Assembly (NCBI GenBank): GCA_001799695.1 | Contig: MGTY01000063.1 | Coordinates: forward strand, 1 to 64,000 | DNA: 64,000 nucleotides | Origin: Elusimicrobia bacterium GWA2_69_24 | GTDB lineage: Bacteria > Elusimicrobiota > Elusimicrobia > UBA1565 | Reading direction: 5' to 3' | Shown: piece after piece, positions 27,573 through 36,031 of the stretch | Layout: each line of letters begins with the position of its first letter | Numbering within the stretch: the stretch's first letter is position 1 | The notes under the pieces: model-generated | Told to the model about the DNA's origin: nothing | The model's database searches: none | What the model saw: only the letters and a program-made list of their open reading frames with translations | Translations under genes and position numbers: made by a program

Positions 27573-28813
27573 AGCGCCCGAGACTCGCCGCCGCCTTCCT
27601 CCTGCCCGCCGCCGCGTGCGCCCTGCTCGTGCTGCAGCCGCGGCCGGACCGGGCGGCCCTCGCGCGCCGGGCCGACGCGGCGTCGGAACTGGGCTGGAGC
27701 CGGATGGTGGAGGGCCTCACCCGTCCGGCCCTGACCGGCATCGGCGGCGGCGGCTGGGTGCGCCTGCGCGACGCGGTCGACGGCCGGACCGTCGAACTCG
27801 GCCCGGGGATGTACGTCGAGAGCCAGGTCTACGACCTCGATTGGTTCCTGCGCGGGATCGCGGACGGCCTGGGGCGTCCCGGCGACGCGGCCCTGGCTTC
27901 CGAGGCGGTCGCCATCCTCCTCAAGACCCAGGACCCGGCAGGCGGACATTGGCCGTGGAGCGACGACGGCTGCGTCCACGAATCCCTGGCCCTGGCGCTG
28001 CTGAGCGCGGGACATCGGGCCGAGGCGGAGCGCGCCCTGCGCTGGGCCATGCGCTGGGCCGAGGCCGGCCACGTCCTCCCGGACGGGACCGTCCTGGAGG
28101 TGGAGAGCGCCCATGTCATGAAGTCGTGGGGGCCCAGCCCGGCGCCCCCCGTGCCGGCCGGGGCCGGCATCCCGCCGCCTCCCCAGCGCATGAAGATCCC
28201 CACCGACACGGCTCCCGACGAACTGCCCATGCTCCTGCGCCTGCTGGCCGCCTCCGGCCAGGAGAGGCGCTATCCGGAGACCGCGCGCCGCCTCCGCCAA
28301 GGGCTGGAACGGGCGATCCGGGACTTCGACTACGGCCCGGAGGAGAGCGCCGATTTCAAGCGCCTCTTCGGCCTCGTCGACTACGGCGCGGCCGTGCGCG
28401 ACGGCCTCCTCCCGCGGGACGCCCTCTACGAACAGTCTCTCCGGCACCTCGGCCATCTCGCCCGGCGCGAAGCCCGCAAGCGGCCCGAGGACCCCTTGGT
28501 GCTCGGGCTCCTGCTCATCGGCGTGGCGGAGACGGAACTGTATCCCGAGATCCCCGACACCGCCGACCGGCTGGCGGCCGGATTACTGTCCTTGCAGAGC
28601 TCGAGCGGGGAATGGGAGATGCCGCCCTTCATCTTCGAGGTGGATTGGGTCTCCTGGGGCAGGATGCTCCGGGACCTGCTCCCCGGGAAACCCCTGCGCC
28701 CACTCGCCTCCGACCGCATCGTCGGACGGCTCGAGAGCCTGCCCACCTACCTGGCGGCCCGGGCCCTGCGCAGCTACGCGCGCCGGGCCCGCCAGCCCTT
28801 GACCGGGAATTGA
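27566..28813 (+). CDS. Exported alpha-toroid-like hypothetical protein
   Basis: 415 residues with an N-terminal signal or anchor (LAAAFLLPAAACALLVLQ). The body is alpha-helical, with repeats such as AVAILLKTQDPAGGHWPWSDDG and LLSLQSSSGEWEMPPFIFEVDW. They resemble the QxxDGxW turns of alpha/alpha-toroid proteins (terpene cyclases, prenyltransferases, glycan lyases). No catalytic acid motif is recognisable. Final gene of the CRTAC1 operon, overlapping the membrane FeS gene by 7 nt. Confidence 0.68.
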   Translation: MLKRPRLAAAFLLPAAACALLVLQPRPDRAALARRADAASELGWSRMVEGLTRPALTGIGGGGWVRLRDAVDGRTVELGPGMYVESQVYDLDWFLRGIADGLGRPGDAALASEAVAILLKTQDPAGGHWPWSDDGCVHESLALALLSAGHRAEAERALRWAMRWAEAGHVLPDGTVLEVESAHVMKSWGPSPAPPVPAGAGIPPPPQRMKIPTDTAPDELPMLLRLLAASGQERRYPETARRLRQGLERAIRDFDYGPEESADFKRLFGLVDYGAAVRDGLLPRDALYEQSLRHLGHLARREARKRPEDPLVLGLLLIGVAETELYPEIPDTADRLAAGLLSLQSSSGEWEMPPFIFEVDWVSWGRMLRDLLPGKPLRPLASDRIVGRLESLPTYLAARALRSYARRARQPLTGN

Positions 28814-28900
28814 GCGCCCTGTGCGCGGTTGTTGAACCCGGCCCGGCATACTGAGGTTGACCCGGCGGCGCGTTGTGCCGCGGGCGAAGGAGGCAACACC

Positions 28901-29296
28901 ATGCCGCTGAGAGCGATGCGGGGGATTTTGGCCGCGATGACGGCGGCCGTCACGATCGCCGCGGTCTCCGTCGGAGTGCGCGCGATGTGCGGTCACTGCG
29001 GCGAAGCAGGCGCGAGCGCGGGCAAGGCGGCCCACTCCCACGGAGACAAGACCGCCGCGCACCAGATGAAGGGCTGTCCATCCCTGGTCGAGGGAGCCGA
29101 GGTCAAGGTGACGAACACGGAGAAAGGGGTCATGATCGAGATCACGGCGAAGGATCCCAAGGCGATAAAGGATATCCAGTCCGCGGCCGCCCGCATGACG
29201 ATGGCGGGCGCTTGTCCGCATTGCGGGATCAAGGGCAAGGCGGACGACAAGGGAGCGAAGAAGGGAACTCCGGCGAACGGACCGGGACGGCAGTAA
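28901..29296 (+). CDS. Small exported Cys/His-rich protein
   Basis: 131 residues: a signal peptide (about 1-28, ILAAMTAAVTIAAVSVG), then CGHCGE, a His-rich stretch (HSHGDKTAAH), CPSLVEGAEVKVTN and a late CPHCGIKG near the lysine-rich tail. Two CxxC-type pairs and histidines suggest metal binding in the periplasm. GGAGG about 10 nt upstream fixes the ATG. A single gene, convergent with the VTC-domain gene. Confidence 0.72.
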   Translation: MPLRAMRGILAAMTAAVTIAAVSVGVRAMCGHCGEAGASAGKAAHSHGDKTAAHQMKGCPSLVEGAEVKVTNTEKGVMIEITAKDPKAIKDIQSAAARMTMAGACPHCGIKGKADDKGAKKGTPANGPGRQ

Positions 29297-29306
29297 CCGG
29301 GGCCCG

Positions 29307-30068
29307 TCAGCGTCCCATCTGCAGCGACCGGAAGGCGATCGACGGGTACAGCGCCTCGACGGCGGAACAGTATTTCGAGTACCTCCGCTCCTCCAGCCCG
29401 AGTCCGGCGCAGGACTCCGCCAGCCATGACGGCATGGCGCAGGGGAGCTTGATCTCCAGGACCGCGATCCCGGAGGGCAGGAAGACGCGGCCGTCCTCCG
29501 GACGGCCGCCCGGGTAGGCGGCCGGGCCCGAGGCGCGCAGGTTCGTGTCGATGGTGACTCGGAGGGAAGGCTTCAGCCGGGACACGAAAGCGACCCGTCC
29601 ATACGTCACCCGGCAGACGGGATACAGCGGTCTGCGGTTGACGAATCCGCTGGGATCCCGGTCGGAGGGGACGCCCTGGAGGCGACGCTCGGGCAGATGG
29701 AGCGGCGCCTGCAGCGAGCCGGCGGGCCAGCGGGAGTGGGTGTAGCGCGTGCGGAGCTTGTGGATGCGGTCCCCGACGCGCCGCTTGACCTCCAGGAAGA
29801 CCGGGGAGTCCGGCTCGCAGCCGCCCGCGCCCCAGGCGCCGTAGAATCGGGCGCGCACCTTGAACCGGGGGTCGACCCCGTCGATCTTCTCATGATAAGA
29901 ATCGAAGCTGTCCGAATCGTAATAGACCGAGTTCACGAGATAGCCCTCGGGGCCCGAATGGGGATCGGGGACGCACGCGTCCGCGATGCGGGCCGTGAAC
30001 GCCGCCGCGGTCCGATGCGGAACCAGGTACTTGCACTCCCGCCGCGGGAGCGGAGTCAGCGGACCCAC
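29307..30068 (-). CDS. VTC-domain (polyphosphate polymerase-like) protein
   Basis: 253 residues with the signatures of the VTC/triphosphate-tunnel fold: RRECKYLVP at the N-terminus, NSVYYDSDSFDSYHEK, KVRARFYG, VFLEVKRR, CRVTYGRVAF and VLEIKLP. These supply the basic and acidic rows of the tunnel that binds polyphosphate or triphosphate. Start GTG at 30068, overlapping the CotH gene by 13 nt. The VTC-CotH-DUF4956 gene set recurs in many bacteria, often with polysaccharide or coat functions, but its reaction is not settled. Confidence 0.85.
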   Translation of the reverse strand: MGPLTPLPRRECKYLVPHRTAAAFTARIADACVPDPHSGPEGYLVNSVYYDSDSFDSYHEKIDGVDPRFKVRARFYGAWGAGGCEPDSPVFLEVKRRVGDRIHKLRTRYTHSRWPAGSLQAPLHLPERRLQGVPSDRDPSGFVNRRPLYPVCRVTYGRVAFVSRLKPSLRVTIDTNLRASGPAAYPGGRPEDGRVFLPSGIAVLEIKLPCAMPSWLAESCAGLGLEERRYSKYCSAVEALYPSIAFRSLQMGR

Positions 30069-32692
30069 GCCGGCCTCCCTTGGGACTCCAGGAAGAGGGC
30101 CTTGCCCTTGCGCGCGGCGGGAGCCGCCCCGCCCGCGGCGGAGAGGATGCGGCTCCGCGGGTCTCCCAGGACGTCGGCTTCCCGCGAATGCAGGAACGCC
30201 GCGTCGTCGAGCCAGGCTTCTCCCCCGCGCTCCCAGCGCCAGTCCTTCATCGCGGCGTCCAAGCCGACGCCGCAGTCCTCCAGACGCACGCCCAGCAGGG
30301 CGACCCGGCCGGCGTCCTCTACGGCGACCCCCTTCCCGGCCCGGGTGATCCGGGACGTCTTGACCACCGCCGTCGCCCCCTTCCCGACCCGGAGGCACGG
30401 CCCGCCGCAATCCTCGAAGCGGGAATCCGCGATCGTCGCGCTGCCGGACTCCAGCCCGAAGCCGTCGCCGCCGTTGCTTCTGAAGATGCTGCCGGAGACC
30501 GAGCCGTGGGAAGCCTCCCAGCGCATCCCTCCGGAGGCGGACCGCTCGAAGACGGTCCCGGAGACGGAGACCGAGGACAGGGCGATGTGGACGGCTCCCG
30601 GTCCGGCCGCGTTGGAGCCGAACCGGCTCCGCCGGATGATCACCCGGTCCACTTCGGAGAGCGTCAGCATCCCCGGGAACCGCTGGGCGTAGCGCCGGCT
30701 GCCGGCGCCTCCTTCCATATCGAGGTGCAGGATCGCGGCCTCCCGCACCCCGGACCCCCACGCCGCCACCGTCCCGAAGGGGCGGTCGGGGACCAAGGGA
30801 CGGATGCGGACGGGGCTCCCCTCCGTGCCCTCGATCCGGAGCGGGCCCCGCACCAGGAGGTCGACCCGCGGGCCCAGCAGCAGGGTCGTCCCCGCCCGGA
30901 TCGTGACGGGCTGGCCGGGCGCATGGAGCCGGGTGGAGGACAGGACCACCCGGCCGGGCCCGAACACGACCGGCTCATGGTCCGGCGGCGGGAACCGGTC
31001 CGGGGGCAGCCCCGCCTCGCGGCGCAGCCGCGCGGCGTGCTCCGCCGGGATCCGGCCGAGGGGCAGGGGCCGGCCGGTCAACCGGGCGGTGAATCCGTAA
31101 TCCTCCGGGCGGCCCTCCAGTCGATGGAAGGCATAGGCGGTGCTCCAGCCGCGCCCGGCAGGCCCGCCCATGCTCGTCAGCAGGATGCGCGAGGCGCCGC
31201 TGCGCAGGTCCTTGGCCATGGCGCCCTGGAGTCCCCTGACCACCACCTCGAAGCCTCCCCCCCAACGGCTCACGACCGCGACCGCCGCGAGGTCCAGCTG
31301 GGCGCGGATCCATACGGTGGATTCTTCGATGGAGCGGACCAGCCCTTCGACGTCGGCGTCCAGAGCCAGGACGCTCACCAGCGAGCGCGACACCGCCTTG
31401 TCCACCGCCCCCATGTCCCCCGCATGCAGGTCCGCGCGGGCGGCGGCCCGGATCTCCTCCCACTTCCGCCGGACCATGCCCGCGGCGCTCTCCTGCGAGC
31501 CGAACCCTCGCAGGAGGGCGTCGAGCTCCTCCACGTACAGGGCCACGTTCCGCGGATCCTCGAGCCAGACCTTGGTAAGGGGGTTCGCGTAATGCAGGAC
31601 CGGCCGCAGGGTGGTGCCAGTCTCCCGGTACATGTCGTACCCGTTCGCATCCACGACGATCGGAGCGAACCGCCCGGAGGCGGAGTCCAGCCAGAGGGCT
31701 AGGTTGTGCACGCTCATGTGCGTGCTGCCCGCGTGGCAGAGGACCGCCAGGCAGCGGGCGAAGGCCTTCCGGTCGACGAGCTCGTTGAGCCGTTCCTGGC
31801 GGGCGGGCGAGGGCTTCTGCAGGATGGTCTCGATGAGCGTCTGGAGGTCGGCCCGCGCCGCCTCCGGGCGGCCGCTGGTGGAGATCTCCCACGTCCGGGC
31901 GTCCGCGAACACCGCCTTGCGCCGGCGGAGCATGGGTCCCGTCCCGTCCTCGAGGCGGAAAAGGCTCCCCGGGCGGCCGACGCCCCGCGCGACCAGCAGG
32001 TCGTCCAGGCGCCATTGCCGGGTATAGAGCCCGAAGTATCTCCGGTTGATGAAGAGGCGGACGAAGTGCTCGCCGACGTTCAGCAGCCCCCAGCGCCGGC
32101 TGAGCTCCACGCTCAGCCAATTACGCAGGGCGGTGGCGTCTTCCGGCGCCGTCAGGATGTGGTCGCGGTAGCCCGAGGCCAGACGGGACTTCGGAAAACG
32201 GATGCGCAGCGAGGGCTTCCAGGCTTGGTGGTGCCAGTTGTTGGTCCCCCGGTAGCCGATCCGGACGGGGATGGCGGCGCCGGATTCGGACTCGAGGGTC
32301 CCGTACACCGCGGGCTTCCGGGGCAGCAGCCCGAGGCCGAAGGGCAGGATGTCATGGTTCAGCCGGTACAGTCCGTCGCGCCTCAGCCAGAGGCGGACCG
32401 AGGGGACGGCGGCGTCGCGGCTGGGCAGGGGGCCGGCGAAGAGCACGTTGGAGAAGGCCGCCAGGTTGTCGGAGACGACCTTGGGATGGAGGATGAGGCG
32501 GGACCAGGGCCGCAGAGGGATCCCGGTCCAGTCGCCCAGGGCCCGGTTGAGCAGGGGAGTGTACAGGGTCAAGGCGCTCAGGACGACCGCGATTAACGCT
32601 CCCAGGGCGAGGCCGGCGGCGGCCAGGGACGCCGGATCGACGGCCCGCGACCGGCCGCCCCTGGAGATAAGGCTAGGGGATATCCACGGCAT
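30056..32692 (-). CDS. CotH-kinase-family protein with right-handed beta-helix region
   Basis: 878 residues. One membrane helix (about 22-45) leads into an extracytoplasmic CotH-like kinase domain (about 110-470), seen in VRIGYRGTNNWHH, KPSLRIRFPK, NWLSVELSRRWGLL and VDANGYDMYRETG. The C-terminal part (about 590-850) has repeated short strands with IxGTxFxxSxxGG and SRFEDCGGPCLRVGKG turns, typical of parallel beta-helix proteins. CotH enzymes phosphorylate Ser in coat proteins; the beta-helix may bind glycan. Overlaps DUF4956 upstream by 20 nt. Confidence 0.83.
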   Translation of the reverse strand: MPWISPSLISRGGRSRAVDPASLAAAGLALGALIAVVLSALTLYTPLLNRALGDWTGIPLRPWSRLILHPKVVSDNLAAFSNVLFAGPLPSRDAAVPSVRLWLRRDGLYRLNHDILPFGLGLLPRKPAVYGTLESESGAAIPVRIGYRGTNNWHHQAWKPSLRIRFPKSRLASGYRDHILTAPEDATALRNWLSVELSRRWGLLNVGEHFVRLFINRRYFGLYTRQWRLDDLLVARGVGRPGSLFRLEDGTGPMLRRRKAVFADARTWEISTSGRPEAARADLQTLIETILQKPSPARQERLNELVDRKAFARCLAVLCHAGSTHMSVHNLALWLDSASGRFAPIVVDANGYDMYRETGTTLRPVLHYANPLTKVWLEDPRNVALYVEELDALLRGFGSQESAAGMVRRKWEEIRAAARADLHAGDMGAVDKAVSRSLVSVLALDADVEGLVRSIEESTVWIRAQLDLAAVAVVSRWGGGFEVVVRGLQGAMAKDLRSGASRILLTSMGGPAGRGWSTAYAFHRLEGRPEDYGFTARLTGRPLPLGRIPAEHAARLRREAGLPPDRFPPPDHEPVVFGPGRVVLSSTRLHAPGQPVTIRAGTTLLLGPRVDLLVRGPLRIEGTEGSPVRIRPLVPDRPFGTVAAWGSGVREAAILHLDMEGGAGSRRYAQRFPGMLTLSEVDRVIIRRSRFGSNAAGPGAVHIALSSVSVSGTVFERSASGGMRWEASHGSVSGSIFRSNGGDGFGLESGSATIADSRFEDCGGPCLRVGKGATAVVKTSRITRAGKGVAVEDAGRVALLGVRLEDCGVGLDAAMKDWRWERGGEAWLDDAAFLHSREADVLGDPRSRILSAAGGAAPAARKGKALFLESQGRPAWVR

Positions 32693-33374
32693 GGCGGACG
32701 ACCCGATACGAGACTCCGAGGTTATCGTTGAGCCGGGCCACGGAATCCAGGATCCGCCGTTCCGTCACGCCGCGGCGCGGCCGCACGGAATACACGACTT
32801 CCCGGACCGCGCCGGCCTGCACCGTCTCGACGTAGGCGAGGCTGAAGGCTTCGAAGAGCTCTCCGAGAAGCGGCCGCAGGGCGGCCTCGTAATCGACGTC
32901 GAGCCGGAACCGCACGGACAGGAGCACCTCCCGGCTCTCGGGGTAGGGGGCGAAATCGAACGCATGCATGAGGTAGACGGCCAGGAGGATCAAGCACGTC
33001 CCGACCGCGCTCATCGCGAAGAACCCGGTCCCGCAGCCCATCCCGATCGAGATGGCGAAGAACACGAACGCGACGTCCAGGGGCGATTTGATCGCCGTCC
33101 GGAACCGGATGATCGAGAGCGCCCCCACCAGCGAGAACGCCCGGGCGATGTCGCTGCCGATGATGGTCATGATGAAGGCGGTCACCATGCCGATCAGGAC
33201 GAACGTATGGACGAGCGGCTGGGAGTAGGACGACCTCGAGCTGATCCGGCGGTACATCAGGCCGATGAGAAGGGACAGGGCGGCGCTCAGGGTCAGCCCG
33301 ACGATGACCTGCCAGACGGATACCACGGAGGTGAGGCTCTCGGGCAGGCGCAGGGTCTTGACCAGTTCGTCCAT
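32673..33374 (-). CDS. DUF4956 membrane protein
   Basis: 233 residues with about four helices (including VIVGLTLSAALSLLIGLMY and GTCLILLAVYLMHAF). The central FSLVGALSIIRFRTAIKSPLDVAF motif is characteristic of DUF4956. A soluble C-terminal ferredoxin-like domain follows. Always found with VTC-domain and often CotH proteins, as here. First gene of the three-gene cassette; a TTTAAT-type -10 lies about 30 nt upstream. Confidence 0.87.
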   Translation of the reverse strand: MDELVKTLRLPESLTSVVSVWQVIVGLTLSAALSLLIGLMYRRISSRSSYSQPLVHTFVLIGMVTAFIMTIIGSDIARAFSLVGALSIIRFRTAIKSPLDVAFVFFAISIGMGCGTGFFAMSAVGTCLILLAVYLMHAFDFAPYPESREVLLSVRFRLDVDYEAALRPLLGELFEAFSLAYVETVQAGAVREVVYSVRPRRGVTERRILDSVARLNDNLGVSYRVVRHAVDIP

Positions 33375-33436
33375 GGCTCCGGCTCAGCGGCCGGCTGGGA
33401 AGTGTATTAAATTCACCGGCCCGATTGCTGGCCGGC

Positions 33437-34342
33437 TCAGCGCACGCCCAGGCGGAGCAGGGGCCGCAGGGGCAGAGGCCGGAGGCGGGTCTCCAGCCCG
33501 CGGTAGACCTTTTGGTAGCGAGGGGCCTGTTCGAGCCTCAGCGCGGGGAACCGCCCCAGAAGATCGTCGGCGATCTCCCGCTGGAGTCGGGCCAGGCGGA
33601 TATTCTCCGCGGCGGAGGACCGCCGGGCATAGCGGAGCTCGTTGATCTCGATCTCGACCTCGCAGAAGTCGACGCGGGCCCAGAGCTTGCGGGCCGTCAC
33701 CCGGTCCACGGAGACGGTGAACACCGGGCCCTCGGGGTCTTGGATGTAGACCCGGTCGCGGTGCTGACGCACCACGACCACGGGGACGAGGTCGGCCGGG
33801 GCGACGCCCAACAGAGCCGGGAACGCCGCGCTCGCGGCTCCCCGGTCCGCGGATTTCAGCATGGCGAGGAACGGATAGACCGGCTCCGACCCGTAGGGCG
33901 CGACCTCGCCCGCGACGCGGTTCTTGACCTTGTACTTGATCTCCTGCGGCGCGCCGGTTTCCGGCGTCGGGACCTTAACCTGGACCCATTCCTTGACCTT
34001 GTAGCGGACGTCCTCCCCCGTGTACCGCCGCCGATGGCGCACCTCCACGTCCTTATCCAGCAGGGCCAGGCCCGGGGTGTCGTAGTAGACGTCGGTAAAA
34101 TCCTCCGAGGCGGACTCCTGGGAGGCTCCCGGGCCGCCGAAGCGCCGCAGGACCCCCGCGTCGCGGTAGCGCTCCGAGATGTACGCCCTCACCGGCTCCA
34201 CCTGGCCGGCCGGCACGACGAGCTTGATATCCTTGTCGATGCGCGCGGGAGCGGCCGCCTCTCCGGAAGCGGCCGGAAGGCTCCCGGCCAGCCACAGGCT
34301 CAGGAAAACTGCGGTCAAACCGCTCACGGGAGGACGCACCAT
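33437..34342 (-). CDS. Exported CYTH/VTC-like protein
   Basis: 301 residues: a signal peptide (SGLTAVFLSLWLAGSLPA), then a triphosphate-tunnel-like fold: DVYYDTPGLALLDKDVEVRHRRRY, EIKYKVKNRVAG, and CEVEIEINELRYA. It is a secreted cousin of the VTC gene three genes downstream and precedes that cassette on the same strand. The start is placed at 34342 because the TATCAT box at 34350-34355 covers the alternative ATG at 34351. Confidence 0.78.
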   Translation of the reverse strand: MVRPPVSGLTAVFLSLWLAGSLPAASGEAAAPARIDKDIKLVVPAGQVEPVRAYISERYRDAGVLRRFGGPGASQESASEDFTDVYYDTPGLALLDKDVEVRHRRRYTGEDVRYKVKEWVQVKVPTPETGAPQEIKYKVKNRVAGEVAPYGSEPVYPFLAMLKSADRGAASAAFPALLGVAPADLVPVVVVRQHRDRVYIQDPEGPVFTVSVDRVTARKLWARVDFCEVEIEINELRYARRSSAAENIRLARLQREIADDLLGRFPALRLEQAPRYQKVYRGLETRLRPLPLRPLLRLGVR

Positions 34343-34349
34343 GGAGGCC

Positions 34350-34355
34350 ATGATA
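34350..34355 (-). promoter_or_regulatory. Extended -10 of the exported CYTH gene
   Basis: TTTGATATCAT on the minus strand (TGA before TATCAT), 7 nt from the ATG at 34342, giving a leaderless mRNA. Confidence 0.5.
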
Positions 34356-34380
34356 TCAAACCCCGCGGCGCGCCCCCGGA

Positions 34381-34686
34381 CTATTCCTCCACGTGCTCGC
34401 GGCCCATGCGCACCAACTGTTCGACATGGACGTCGTCCAGGTGATAGAGGATCCTCTTGCCCTCGCGGCGGCACGCGACGAGACGGGCCTGACGCAGGGT
34501 CTGCAGCTGGTGGGAGACGGCGGAGATCGTGACGCCCAGCGCGGCCGAAAGCTCGCCGACGGCATGCTCCCCTTTGGACAGGATGAGCAGCAGCCGCAGG
34601 CGCCGCGGGTCGCTCAGATGCTGGAAGAGGTCGGCCAGGTCCTGCAGGGACGCCTCATCCAGGCCGCGGGCGAGGGTCGGCTTCAT
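34381..34686 (-). CDS. SmtB/ArsR-family metal-responsive repressor
   Basis: 101 residues: an ArsR winged helix (LSDPRRLRLLLILSKGEHAVGEL, recognition helix TISAVSHQLQTLRQARLV, wing REGKRILYHL). The C-terminal helix has D-x-H-x10-H-x2-E (Asp85, His87, His98, Glu101), the same ligand pattern as the alpha5 zinc site of SmtB. It should release DNA on binding Zn(II) or Co(II). It overlaps the permease stop by ATGA, and an SmtB/CzrA-like operator lies before the operon, so it is probably autoregulated. Confidence 0.9.
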   Translation of the reverse strand: MKPTLARGLDEASLQDLADLFQHLSDPRRLRLLLILSKGEHAVGELSAALGVTISAVSHQLQTLRQARLVACRREGKRILYHLDDVHVEQLVRMGREHVEE

Positions 34687-35942
34687 CCGCGGACCGTGTA
34701 GCCGGCTTTCAGCACGGCCTGGCAGGCCTGCTCTCGGTCGAGCGCCCGTCCCCAGAGCCTGGCCAGGCCCTTCTCGACGTCCACCTCGACGCGCAGGACG
34801 CCCTGGACGCCCTCGAGTCCCCGGCGGACGTGCGCCGCGCAGTTGGCGCAGGTCATCCCTTCCACCTGGAGCGCCAGTTCCTGCGCGCCCGCGGCCCGGG
34901 CGGCGCCGAGACGGCCCTTGAGCCAGTCGCGCAGGTCCAAGAAGGTCCAGCGCAGGAGCAGGGCGGCGAGCGCCGCCGCGGAGACGGTCTGGACGACCAG
35001 CCACAGACCGGAGTCGGCCGCGTGGTGATGCTCCGCCACGTGCCGCACCGTCAGGGCTCCGAACGCGCTCTGGAACAACAGCCCGGCCAGGACGCTCGAG
35101 ACCACGATGGTCCCCAGATAGATGAGCATAACGCGGCGGCCCAGCACCCGGTAGACGGCTCCGATAGTGGACACGTTCGTCGCGGGACCCGCCATCAGGA
35201 AGACCAGCGCGGAGCCGGCCGGCAGGCCCGCCCGGACCAAAGACGCCGCGATGGGGACGGAGCCGTTGGAGCAGACGTACATAGGCACGGCCGCGACCAG
35301 GACCGCCAGCATCCCCAGGGCGCCGCCCAGAGCTGGGAAGGCGGCGAGGTAGTCCGGGGGCACGGCCAGATTGAGCGCGGCCGAGACCAGGATGCCGACG
35401 AGCAGGTAGCGGTAGACGTCGCCGATGAGCTCCGAAACGCCGTAGCGGTACCAGCGCCGCCAGGCCGGCAGGGGCGGCTCGCTGCGCGGACAGGCGGCGG
35501 GCTCCGCCTCCGGGAGCTGTCCCGCGCCCCGGGCACGGGGAGCGAACCAGTGGGTGAGGAAGCCCCCCGCCAGACCCGAGACGAAGGTGACTGCCATCAT
35601 GTAGAGGGCCATGGGCCAGCCCAGGAAGGAGGCGGTGATGAGGAGGCTGTCGGCCCCGGTCTGCGGGGTGCTGATCATGAATCCCACGACCGCGCCGTTG
35701 GTGGCGCCGCTCTTGCGGAGCCCGATGGCCGTCGGGATGACCCCGCAGGAGCACAGCGGCATGGGCACGCCCAGGAAGACGCTCTTGACCACGCTGGCCA
35801 GCCCGGGGGTCCCGATCTGCCGGAGGATGACGTCGGCGGGGAGGGAGTGCTTGAGGAGGGTCGCGATGGCGGCGCCCAGGAAGAGGTAAGGCGCGAGTTC
35901 GGTCAGGATGGTCCAGAGTTCGAGCGGGAATCGGGCGAGCAT
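34683..35942 (-). CDS. SO_0444-type Cu/Zn efflux permease with C-terminal HMA domain
   Basis: 419 residues. An ArsP_1/DUF318-type permease with two helical bundles (GVPMPLCSCGVIPTAIGLRKSGATNG; AAVPMYVCSNGSVPIAASLVRAG; FLMAGPATNVSTIGAVYRVLG) ends in a heavy-metal-associated domain (GMTCANC, Cys365 and Cys368). This is the layout of Cu/Zn efflux permeases. An upstream TTG at 35978 is also in frame but lies within the operator, so the ATG at 35942 is preferred. Operon with the SmtB-like repressor. Confidence 0.85.
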   Translation of the reverse strand: MLARFPLELWTILTELAPYLFLGAAIATLLKHSLPADVILRQIGTPGLASVVKSVFLGVPMPLCSCGVIPTAIGLRKSGATNGAVVGFMISTPQTGADSLLITASFLGWPMALYMMAVTFVSGLAGGFLTHWFAPRARGAGQLPEAEPAACPRSEPPLPAWRRWYRYGVSELIGDVYRYLLVGILVSAALNLAVPPDYLAAFPALGGALGMLAVLVAAVPMYVCSNGSVPIAASLVRAGLPAGSALVFLMAGPATNVSTIGAVYRVLGRRVMLIYLGTIVVSSVLAGLLFQSAFGALTVRHVAEHHHAADSGLWLVVQTVSAAALAALLLRWTFLDLRDWLKGRLGAARAAGAQELALQVEGMTCANCAAHVRRGLEGVQGVLRVEVDVEKGLARLWGRALDREQACQAVLKAGYTVRG

Positions 35943-35960
35943 GAGGTCAGCTCCGCAGAC

Positions 35961-35980
35961 ACTTGAATACTTGTTCAAAT
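35961..35980 (-). promoter_or_regulatory. SmtB/CzrA-type operator
   Basis: Imperfect palindrome ACTTGAATACTTGTTCAAAT. On the other strand it contains TGAACAAGTATTCA, the 12-2-12 type core of SmtB/CzrA operators. It lies 19-38 nt before the permease ATG, a position where the repressor would block initiation. Confidence 0.65.
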
Positions 35981-36031
35981 GTTAACAGTAAAGCGTGTCC
36001 GCGTCAAGGGCACTCCAGCGGGTCCCCGGGG

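Noticed and set aside
35943..35978. TTG start of the permease at 35978
   Set aside because: It lies in the operator palindrome and the added residues are polar with no homologous look; ATG at 35942 precedes the first helix directly.
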